NCBI GenBank assembly: GCA_903837255.1
Contig: CAILTZ010000571.1
Coordinates: forward strand, 1 to 7,330
Source of the DNA: an uncultured Pirellula sp.
Lineage (GTDB): Bacteria; Planctomycetota; Planctomycetia; Pirellulales; Pirellulaceae
Length of the DNA stretch: 7,330 nucleotides
Reading direction: 5' to 3'
Part shown: positions 1 through 5,581 of the stretch, piece by piece
Layout of the letters: each line of letters begins with the position of its first letter
How positions within the stretch are numbered: the stretch's first letter is position 1
Notes under the pieces: model-generated
The model's input: the letters and a program-made list of their open reading frames with translations, nothing else
Databases searched by the model: none
Told to the model about the DNA's origin: nothing
Made by a program: the position numbers and the translations under genes

Positions 1-1
1 C

Positions 2-472
2 CACTATGTGATGATGGGCGGAACCTTGGTGGCGTTTCTCGGTGGTGTGTTCCACTGGTGGCCGAAGATGACCGGGCGGATGTTCAACGACAAACTTGGG
101 ATCGTTTCGGCGATTATCGTCTTCGTTGGATTCAACCTGACGTTCTTGCCCCAGTTCGTTCTTGGTTCGCGAGGTATGCCGAGGCGGTATGCAAATTACC
201 TGCCCGAATTCCAGCCATTGCACCAGCTATCGACCATCGGCTCGCTGACACTCGGGTCAGGTCTGCTCCTGGCACTGATCGTCCTGCTGATGTCGCTTGT
301 CAATGGCAAGAAGGCACCAAGGAATCCCTGGGGTGGTGCGACTTTGGAATGGATGTGCACTTCACCTCCTCCGCATGATAATTTCTCCTCGGCTCCAACC
401 GTAGGCGACCCATACGACTTTTCGAACATCGAGTACGATGGACGAACAGGCTCGTACGTTAAGCGGAGCTAG
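2..472 (+). CDS. ctaD: Cytochrome c oxidase subunit I, C-terminal part (5' end outside window)
   Basis: This is the last 156 residues of the catalytic subunit of a haem-copper terminal oxidase, an inner-membrane protein that reduces O2 and pumps protons. The visible part opens with HYVMMGG. In the family this is the end of the HFHYV motif, so the visible His should be the low-spin haem ligand, and the haem a3 ligand lies just outside the window. HWWPKMTGR follows at residues 18-26, then GMPRR at 58-62, whose arginine pair contacts the haem propionates in known structures. Three hydrophobic helices are visible (about 3-20, 33-55 and 79-101). A hydrophilic tail of about 55 residues follows, with an [10 protein letters not shown] motif typical of bacterial A-type oxidases. 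It is the first visible gene of a ctaD-ctaE-ctaF run; subunit II probably lies upstream, unseen. The reading frame is open to the window edge and ends in TAG. Confidence 0.96.
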   Translation, partial: HYVMMGGTLVAFLGGVFHWWPKMTGRMFNDKLGIVSAIIVFVGFNLTFLPQFVLGSRGMPRRYANYLPEFQPLHQLSTIGSLTLGSGLLLALIVLLMSLVNGKKAPRNPWGGATLEWMCTSPPPHDNFSSAPTVGDPYDFSNIEYDGRTGSYVKRS

Positions 473-478
473 CTCCGC
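463..478. repeat. 16-bp perfect palindrome across the ctaD stop codon
   Basis: GCGGAGCTAGCTCCGC is identical to its own reverse complement and contains the TAG stop of ctaD at its centre. With no spacer it cannot form a normal hairpin without opening its central bases, and no T-run follows, so it is not an intrinsic terminator. It could be a dimeric protein-binding site, a processing site, or chance. Confidence 0.6.
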
Positions 479-520
479 GATCGTTTGGATTCACCCGCAC
501 GACTTCCCATAGTTAAGAAC

Positions 521-1636
521 ATGACCGCAATTCAAGAGACCCACGTTTCCAGCCATGTTGACCATGCTGATGATCACCATCACGATCATCCGAGTTGGTT
601 GGCTCACCATTTTGATGATGCCGAACAACAGTTCGACTCCGGCAAGCTCGGAATGTGGTTGTTTCTGGTGACCGAAGTCCTTTTCTTCAGTGGAATGTTT
701 TGTGCTTATGCACTCTACCGGAATCGCAACCCAGAGGTGTTCGAGTTCTGTAGCTCATTCTTGAACGAAAAGCTCGGGGCGATCAACACCGGCGTGCTTC
801 TGTTTAGCTCGCTGACCATGGCCTGGGCTGTTCGCGCTGCCCAACTCAGACAGCATCGCCTCCTGGTCGGTATGCTTGGGGCAACCCTGGGTTGTGCGGC
901 GATCTTCCTAGGAGTCAAAGCCGTCGAGTATTCGCACAAATGGGAGCTCGGATTGTTGCCGGGTAAGTTCTACGTTGCGCAATTGGATGGTGCACACGGG
1001 CCGCATCAGGGCTACTTGGTGACGCTTTGCATCATTCCGTTTCTGCTCACTGCTGTGTTTACCGTTTATGCCATCTTGGCGGTCCAGAACAAGTCACAGT
1101 TCCATCAACAGGTTTCTGGTCCACTGCTATGCGCAGGGCTCTGCTTTTTCGCAGGTGTCGGCTTGGGAAGCTATCTCGAAGCCCAAGAAGAGGCGGCCAA
1201 AGGGCACGGACAGCACCACGAACATCATGCGATGGTTCAAGGGCACGTCGATCATGAGTCCCACGACCATACGGCGGCTTCGGATACCCATGTCGGCGAC
1301 CATGGGGTGGCCACTCCTAAGGTGGTTTCTGCAGCCGAGGCGATGGGTGGTTCTCCAGACGTTTTCATCACTCCTGAAGAACTGCAAACGCCTAACGCTG
1401 CGGTGAACCAGAAAAGCATGGCTGGACTCTTCTTCAGTATCTATTATTGCATGACAGGGGTCCACGCGATCCACATCCTCGGCGGGATGATCGTGATCTC
1501 TTGGTTGATCATCAAAGCGGCCCGCCATGAGTTCCACGAACAGTACTTCGGTCCTGTGGACAATGTCGGACTTTACTGGCACTTGGTTGACTTCATTTGG
1601 ATCTACCTATTCCCTCTGCTGTACCTGATAACCTAA
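521..1636 (+). CDS. ctaE: Cytochrome c oxidase subunit III, long form with His-rich insertion
   Basis: This is subunit III of the haem-copper oxidase, which stabilises subunit I in the membrane. Family signatures are GKLGMWLFLVTEVLFFSGMF (residues 41-60), GAINTGVLLFSS (86-97), VEYSHKWE (135-142), GLFFSIYYCMTGVHAIHILGG (within 302-322) and YWHLVDFIWIYLF (352-364). The five usual bacterial helices are at about 43-66, 86-106, 113-137, 300-332 and 349-370. Between the third and fourth there are about 160 residues, where relatives I know of have a loop of about 20. This stretch holds two extra hydrophobic segments (about 164-187 and 198-218) and a loop with 11 His in residues 228-261. The N terminus is also His-rich (9 His in the first 30). 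At 371 residues it is much longer than the usual 200-260. The ATG at 521 is preferred over an in-frame TTG at 485; neither has a clear ribosome binding site. It lies 48 bases after ctaD. Confidence 0.94.
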   Translation: MTAIQETHVSSHVDHADDHHHDHPSWLAHHFDDAEQQFDSGKLGMWLFLVTEVLFFSGMFCAYALYRNRNPEVFEFCSSFLNEKLGAINTGVLLFSSLTMAWAVRAAQLRQHRLLVGMLGATLGCAAIFLGVKAVEYSHKWELGLLPGKFYVAQLDGAHGPHQGYLVTLCIIPFLLTAVFTVYAILAVQNKSQFHQQVSGPLLCAGLCFFAGVGLGSYLEAQEEAAKGHGQHHEHHAMVQGHVDHESHDHTAASDTHVGDHGVATPKVVSAAEAMGGSPDVFITPEELQTPNAAVNQKSMAGLFFSIYYCMTGVHAIHILGGMIVISWLIIKAARHEFHEQYFGPVDNVGLYWHLVDFIWIYLFPLLYLIT

Positions 1637-1693
1637 CTGCCGATTGCCCAGCGCTCACAAGCAAACACAATTACCTGCGCGAATCAACGAACT

Positions 1694-2140
1694 ATGGCTC
1701 ACTCATCCTCTGCAAATCACGACCAACCACATACCGACAATCATGGCGGCCATGGGAACGGGGACCATCATGGGTTTTCCCATCCGATGCCTATTTGGAT
1801 GCTACTGTCTGTTTTCTTTGCTCTGTTGTTTCTTACCGGACTGACGGTGTTCCAATCCCAGTTCGACCTTGGGAACGCTGAAATATGGATGTCTTTGACC
1901 ATTGCCACCATCAAGGCGGGGCTGGTCATTCTGTTTTTCATGCACTTGCTATGGGACAAACCAATCAATGCGATCATTATTCTCGGAAGCCTGATTTTCG
2001 TGGCCTTGTTTCTCGGGTTTACCCTGATGGACGCCGAAGGGTACCGAGAGAACCTCATCTACAAGTCGACCATTCAGGAATCGCAGCCCAAGAGTGCCGC
2101 GGATGCCGAGGTCGCGGTCGCGCCAGTCATGGCAAACTAG
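1694..2140 (+). CDS. ctaF: Cytochrome c oxidase subunit IV family protein (caa3 type)
   Basis: This is a small membrane subunit of the oxidase, matching the prokaryotic COX4/CtaF/CyoD-like family, which helps assemble or stabilise the complex. The 148 residues form three hydrophobic helices (about 33-53, 62-87 and 91-113). The second helix carries the pattern TIKAGLVILFFMHL (residues 72-85), with its Lys and the FMHL motif, which is characteristic of this family. The cytoplasm-like N-terminal tail has 8 His among the first 30 residues, echoing the tail of subunit III. The C-terminal 30 residues are Ala- and polar-rich and look disordered. It starts at an ATG 57 bases after ctaE with no evident Shine-Dalgarno sequence. 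A strong intrinsic terminator 40 bases downstream ends the operon. The family is poorly conserved in sequence, but context and helix pattern make the call secure. Confidence 0.9.
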   Translation: MAHSSSANHDQPHTDNHGGHGNGDHHGFSHPMPIWMLLSVFFALLFLTGLTVFQSQFDLGNAEIWMSLTIATIKAGLVILFFMHLLWDKPINAIIILGSLIFVALFLGFTLMDAEGYRENLIYKSTIQESQPKSAADAEVAVAPVMAN

Positions 2141-2178
2141 TCGTTCGAAAACTACCATAAAACAGTTCTCCGTCCATT

Positions 2179-2209
2179 AAAGTCAGGCTTTCGAGCCTGA
2201 CTTTTTTTT
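2179..2209 (+). terminator. Intrinsic terminator of the oxidase operon
   Basis: A perfect 9-bp stem, AGTCAGGCT (2181-2189) with AGCCTGACT (2194-2202), encloses a TTCG tetraloop. It can extend by two A-T pairs and is followed directly by a run of eight T (2202-2209). It lies 40 bases after the ctaF stop codon. This is a classic Rho-independent terminator and separates the oxidase genes from the LOG-family gene. Confidence 0.95.
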
Positions 2210-2259
2210 CAGCCTCGCCAAGTGTGCTGAGAAGTCACCTCCTCTCCCGACCATTCTCA

Positions 2260-2988
2260 ATGAGATCGAACACCAAAGAGATCCAGTTCCTCGAAGGACG
2301 CCAGTCAAGACGCAAGGAATTTTATTTTACGATGAAGGTCGCTTGGGAATTCATCAAAGGATTTCGGTCGCTTCACTTTATTGGCCCATGCATCACGATC
2401 TTCGGCTCGGCTCGGTTGGGAGAAACAACACCTGCATATCAAAAGACCGTTGAAGTCGCAGGCAGGATCGCAGAGCTAGGTTTTACGATCATGACTGGGG
2501 GTGGCCCTGGGATCATGGAGGCCGCCAATCGCGGTGCAAAATCTGTCGGAGGGAGAAGTGTCGGCGTGAATATCGAATTGCCCTTCGAACAAAAATCAAA
2601 CCCTTATTTGGACCGCTCGGTGGATATCCGGTATTTTTTTGTGCGCAAGGTGCTGTTGCTCAAGTATTCCTACGGATTCGTCATTATGCCCGGTGGGTTC
2701 GGGACACTGGACGAGTTCTTTGAGACCATCACTCTGATACAAACCAAAAAGATATCGAAGTTCCCTATAGTCATCATGGACCGCGAGTACCATACTAAGC
2801 TGACGGAATACATCGATCACATGATTGAGCAGGGGACCGTTTCTCCCAGCGACCGCGACCTGTATCTGTTCACCGATTCGGTGGACCAAGCGATGAAGTA
2901 TATCCAGGAAAACACCATCGACGATTTTCAGCTCAAGAAAGAGGTGAAACGATGGAAACCTTTCGGCTGGCTGTTTGAAAAATCCTAA
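2260..2988 (+). CDS. LOG-family (TIGR00730-like) Rossmann-fold protein, probable nucleotide 5'-monophosphate phosphoribohydrolase
   Basis: This belongs to the LOG family, soluble enzymes that hydrolyse cytokinin riboside 5'-monophosphates or other nucleoside monophosphates to the free base and ribose 5-phosphate. Older records often misname them lysine decarboxylases. The 242 residues show the family landmarks in order: ITIFGSAR (45-52), MTGGGPGIMEAAN (78-90), the conserved Arg-Lys of FFVRK (126-130) and the signature PGGFGTLDEFFE (144-155) holding the catalytic-site Glu. The N terminus, with EFIKGFRSLHFIGP (30-43), matches the longer subgroup of the family and supports the ATG at 2260 over a later ATG at 2332 or a GTG at 2224. 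No ribosome binding site is seen. It is the first gene after the oxidase terminator and probably leads a three-gene unit. The substrate cannot be told from sequence; in bacteria the role may be purine or nucleotide salvage rather than hormone production. Confidence 0.9.
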   Translation: MRSNTKEIQFLEGRQSRRKEFYFTMKVAWEFIKGFRSLHFIGPCITIFGSARLGETTPAYQKTVEVAGRIAELGFTIMTGGGPGIMEAANRGAKSVGGRSVGVNIELPFEQKSNPYLDRSVDIRYFFVRKVLLLKYSYGFVIMPGGFGTLDEFFETITLIQTKKISKFPIVIMDREYHTKLTEYIDHMIEQGTVSPSDRDLYLFTDSVDQAMKYIQENTIDDFQLKKEVKRWKPFGWLFEKS

Positions 2989-3007
2989 ATAGCTTGAATC
3001 ACACCAC

Positions 3008-3013
3008 AAGGAG
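3008..3013 (+). promoter_or_regulatory. Shine-Dalgarno sequence supporting a TTG start
   Basis: AAGGAG ends 6 bases before the TTG at 3020. It is one of only two clear ribosome binding sites in the window and decides the TTG as the start of the following gene. Confidence 0.8.
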
Positions 3014-3019
3014 TCTGAC

Positions 3020-3799
3020 TTGACGGGAATACGAGTTGGCATCCAGTTGGCCGGCCTGAGGCTCCCATTTCGGCAAGCCTTAGAAGCCGCATCGCGGTTG
3101 AAGGCCGATGGGATCGAGATCGATGCTCGGCATGAGCTTCGCCCTTCAGACATCGCCGGTACGGCGCTGAGACAGCTCCGAAAGCTCTTGTCGGATTTGA
3201 ATCTCAAGGTCGCATCGGTCCGTTATACAACCAACCGCGGTTACGAAACTACCGAGGAACTAGACCGCCGTATCGAGGGGACCAAGCAAGCCATGAAGCT
3301 TGCTTTTGATCTAGGCGCCAATGTCGTAGTCAATAGTGCTGGGCATATCGATCAGTCCACCGATTCAGCTACCCGCCAGACGCTCCGGAGTGTCCTCTCG
3401 GACCTGGGAAAGTACTCTCACCATGTCGGTGCGATGCTCGCTCTCGAGACCGGAGCCGAATCGCTGACTTGCCTCGGTGAGTTGATCGAATCGCTGCCAC
3501 AAGCCGCTGTGGGAATTACGCTCAATCCCGGAAATTTGATCGTCAACGGTTTTTCCCTCGACGATTTGCCGGCCGTCGCCAAGCACGTGATGCTCGTGCA
3601 TGCCAAGGATGGGCTGCCCGACCGAGCACGCGGAAGGGGCACCCAAGTGCCATTGGGTCGAGGACTGGCGGAATTCCCCAAGATCATCGCTTGCCTGGCG
3701 GAACATTCGTTCCAAGCTTGCTATATTGTGGAAAGGGACATGGCCTCGGACCCGGTGGCTGAATTCGAGGCCTCCATCAAGTATCTAAGGTGCCTGTAA
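3020..3799 (+). CDS. Sugar phosphate isomerase/epimerase-like TIM-barrel protein
   Basis: The 259-residue protein matches the AP endonuclease 2/xylose isomerase-like TIM-barrel superfamily, which in planctomycetes is large and usually annotated as sugar phosphate isomerase/epimerase. Visible landmarks are the first strand IRVGIQL (4-10), GIEIDAR (31-37), VVVNSAG (102-108), ALETG (141-145), VGITLNPGNLIVNG (164-177), VMLVHAKDG (190-198), the loop RGTQVPLGRG (206-215) and YIVERD (235-240). In metal-dependent members the Glu of ALE, an Asp before PGN, the His of HAKD and a late Glu form the metal site; here E143, H194 and E238 are present but position 169 is Asn. It begins with TTG behind a good Shine-Dalgarno sequence, 31 bases after the LOG-family gene, and has no signal peptide, so it is cytoplasmic. 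Substrate is unknown. The first-residue choice is well supported, the exact reaction is not. Confidence 0.85.
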   Translation: MTGIRVGIQLAGLRLPFRQALEAASRLKADGIEIDARHELRPSDIAGTALRQLRKLLSDLNLKVASVRYTTNRGYETTEELDRRIEGTKQAMKLAFDLGANVVVNSAGHIDQSTDSATRQTLRSVLSDLGKYSHHVGAMLALETGAESLTCLGELIESLPQAAVGITLNPGNLIVNGFSLDDLPAVAKHVMLVHAKDGLPDRARGRGTQVPLGRGLAEFPKIIACLAEHSFQACYIVERDMASDPVAEFEASIKYLRCL

Positions 3800-3805
3800 C
3801 ACTTC

Positions 3806-3812
3806 AGGAGAG
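3806..3812 (+). promoter_or_regulatory. Shine-Dalgarno sequence of the small secreted protein gene
   Basis: AGGAGAG ends 5 bases before the ATG at 3818, within the 18-base gap after the isomerase-like gene. This spacing fits translation from a shared transcript. Confidence 0.75.
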
Positions 3813-3817
3813 TCGCG

Positions 3818-4339
3818 ATGAGATTGTTAGGTTTACGTTCCGTCGGCAGTTGGCTTGCAGCCTGTGGGTTGCTCTGCGCCACGTTGTGCGCTGTGGGTTT
3901 ACGCAGTGCAGTTGACGTCCATGCTCAGGAGAGTGCTAAGACCGCCAGTCCGCCGATTGCAGAGTTCGAAAAGTACCTTTCCAATTCGGTACTGTCGGGC
4001 TCCTTCTCGATCGATGGCCAACCCTTGAGCAAGTTGGAAGAAGAGCGCTACGAGATCAAAAGTGCCAAGAAGCTCGAAGGGGATGATAGTCTTTGGGAGA
4101 TCAAAACCAGGATCAAGTACGGGAACAAGGATTTGACGGTTCCGGTGGTGGTCAACATCGAATGGGTTGGGCGAACCCCCATGATCGTGTTGGATTCAGT
4201 GACAATCCCAGGACTCGGTACGTTTTCCGCCAGAGTGGTATTCCACGATCGCAAATATGCAGGAACATGGAAGCACGACAGCGTCGGCGGACATTTGTTC
4301 GGACGAATTGAGCCCGCTGCAGACGCCCCCAAGCCCTAG
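3818..4339 (+). CDS. Secreted protein of unknown function
   Basis: I cannot assign a function to this 173-residue protein. It has a clear export signal: a basic start (MRLLGLR), a hydrophobic core at about 9-28 and a likely signal peptidase I site after VHA (residue 36), leaving a mature part of about 137 residues. That part is charged and rich in predicted beta strands, with IDGQPL (65-70), EERYEI (75-80), IKTRIKYG (95-102), VPVVVNIEWVG (108-118), VTIPGLGTFSARVVF (128-142), YAGTWKH (147-153) and GGHLFGRI (157-164). It has no cysteine in the mature part and no metal or catalytic motif that I recognise. The alternating strands and the closing YAGTW/GGHLFG pattern suggest a small beta-barrel or lipocalin-like fold, but this is a guess. 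It follows the isomerase-like gene by 18 bases with its own Shine-Dalgarno sequence, so it is probably the last gene of that unit. Confidence 0.88.
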   Translation: MRLLGLRSVGSWLAACGLLCATLCAVGLRSAVDVHAQESAKTASPPIAEFEKYLSNSVLSGSFSIDGQPLSKLEEERYEIKSAKKLEGDDSLWEIKTRIKYGNKDLTVPVVVNIEWVGRTPMIVLDSVTIPGLGTFSARVVFHDRKYAGTWKHDSVGGHLFGRIEPAADAPKP

Positions 4340-4359
4340 CCAATAGAAGTGTATTGGCT
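4338..4359 (+). terminator. Possible weak terminator hairpin
   Basis: AGCCAATA (4338-4345) pairs perfectly with TATTGGCT (4352-4359) around a 6-base loop, beginning inside the stop codon of the secreted protein gene. The stem is AT-rich and only a short T-rich stretch follows some 12 bases later, so termination would be inefficient. It may instead protect the 3' end of the transcript. Confidence 0.4.
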
Positions 4360-4414
4360 CACTTACGACCCTTTTCATATTTTCCTCCCACCTATTCTCC
4401 CCAGTAACTCGAAA

Positions 4415-5572
4415 ATGAAAATCTCTCGACGAACCATTCAATTTTTCCTCGTTGCAAGCGCTGGATTCGCCGTGTGGGCTCAAGCTGCAAGCAACCTTGT
4501 TTTCGCAGAAGAGAATGCTCTAGCAACACCCATGGCTATCGACAAGAAACCCTTTGGCAAGACGCCCGACGGCAAAGCAGTCACCTTGTACACGTTGACC
4601 AATGACTCAGGCAATACCGTGGATTTGACCGATTACGGCGCTATCGTCGTCTCGATCAATGTGCCGGATAAAAACGGAAAAAAAACCAATGTGACAGCAG
4701 GCTTTCCCAATCTCGATGGTTACCTGCAACGCCATCCGTATTTCGGTGCCACCGTCGGTCGCTTCTGCAATCGCATCGCCAAAGGTAAATTCACACTCGA
4801 TGGCAAGACCTATAACCTAGCAACCAACAACGGACCAAATCACTTGCATGGCGGAGAGGTTGGATTCGATAAGCGGATCTGGCAAGTCGCCGAAGTCAAA
4901 GGCGAAGGGAGTGTCGGTCTAAAGTTCACCTACGTTAGCCCTGATGGCGAAGAAGGCTATCCTGGTACGCTGACCACCGCCGCCGAGTATCGTTGGGACA
5001 ATAACAACTGCTTGACGCTCGACCTTTCAGCGACGACCGATAAAGCCACAGTACTGAATCTGACCAACCACGCTTACTTCAACCTCGGTGGTGCCGGCTC
5101 GGGAACGATCCATAATCACGATCTAGTTCTGTCTTGCGATCAGTATCTTCCGGTCGACGAAAACATGATCCCAACCGGAGTGTTGGCCGATGTGAAAGAT
5201 ACCCCGTTGGATTTCACCTCATCCCACAAGATTGGGGAGCGGATCGGACAGCTTAAATCCACCAATGGCTATGACCATTGCTTCGTCGTTCGTGGCAAGC
5301 CAGGCGAACTGCGACCGACCGCCAAAGTAATCGATCCGGCCAGCGGCAGGACGATGGAGATCAAAACGACACAGCCTGGGGTTCAGCTCTACACCGGCAA
5401 TTTTCTCGACGGTGGCGCTGGTAACGCTGGTTACAAAACGCACGAAGCCTTTTGCTTGGAAACACAGCATTATCCCGATGCTCCCAACCAAGCTGCGTTC
5501 CCAACAACTGTGCTCAAGCCCAATGAGAAGTTTCACCAGGTGACGACGTTTACCTTTGGCGTGGCTAAGTAG
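4415..5572 (+). CDS. galM: Exported aldose 1-epimerase (galactose mutarotase)
   Basis: The enzyme interconverts the alpha and beta anomers of galactose, glucose and related aldoses. From the ATG at 4415 it is 385 residues, a usual length for the exported form. A signal peptide is visible (MKISRR, hydrophobic 9-24, possible cleavage after AQA at 24 or VFA at 31), so it should act in the periplasm. Active-site motifs are complete: GRFCNRI (115-121), NHLHGG (142-147, catalytic-acid His145 by homology), TNHAYFNL (217-224, His219), YDHCF (286-290, substrate Asp287) and CLETQHYPDAPN (347-358, catalytic-base Glu349). A GTG at 4349 in the same frame would put 22 odd residues before the signal peptide and is rejected. 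No Shine-Dalgarno sequence is seen. It is separated from the upstream gene by 75 bases and ends 9 bases from the convergent ftr gene. A role in handling sugars freed by extracellular polysaccharide breakdown is inferred. Confidence 0.95.
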   Translation: MKISRRTIQFFLVASAGFAVWAQAASNLVFAEENALATPMAIDKKPFGKTPDGKAVTLYTLTNDSGNTVDLTDYGAIVVSINVPDKNGKKTNVTAGFPNLDGYLQRHPYFGATVGRFCNRIAKGKFTLDGKTYNLATNNGPNHLHGGEVGFDKRIWQVAEVKGEGSVGLKFTYVSPDGEEGYPGTLTTAAEYRWDNNNCLTLDLSATTDKATVLNLTNHAYFNLGGAGSGTIHNHDLVLSCDQYLPVDENMIPTGVLADVKDTPLDFTSSHKIGERIGQLKSTNGYDHCFVVRGKPGELRPTAKVIDPASGRTMEIKTTQPGVQLYTGNFLDGGAGNAGYKTHEAFCLETQHYPDAPNQAAFPTTVLKPNEKFHQVTTFTFGVAK

Positions 5573-5581
5573 ACCAAGCCA

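Noticed and set aside
485..520. Upstream TTG start giving 12 more residues to subunit III.
   Set aside because: The added residues resemble nothing in the family and there is no ribosome binding site; the ATG at 521 is simpler.
569..590. Inverted repeat GATGATC/GATCATC early in ctaE.
   Set aside because: It arises from alternating Asp and His codons in the His-rich tail and has no other support.
1127..1582. A 151-codon open frame on the minus strand opposite subunit III.
   Set aside because: It lies wholly inside a well-supported gene, and its translation has no family motif; it is an antisense shadow of His/Asp codons.
2235..2243. TCACCTCCT upstream of the LOG gene, identical to the 16S rRNA 3' tail; on the minus strand a perfect Shine-Dalgarno sequence.
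   Set aside because: On the minus strand only a frame of about a dozen codons follows, and on the plus strand a base-pairing role would be pure speculation.
2596..3207. A 203-codon open frame on the minus strand across the LOG and isomerase-like genes.
   Set aside because: It overlaps two clear genes, covers their conserved motifs and shows no recognisable domain of its own.
4349..4414. Upstream GTG start for the mutarotase.
   Set aside because: It would bury the signal peptide behind 22 residues and lies in the loop of a hairpin; the ATG at 4415 gives a normal exported form.
4678..4685. Run of eight A in the mutarotase gene, a possible slippage site.
   Set aside because: The frame is intact through the run and downstream motifs are complete, so there is no sign of frameshifting.
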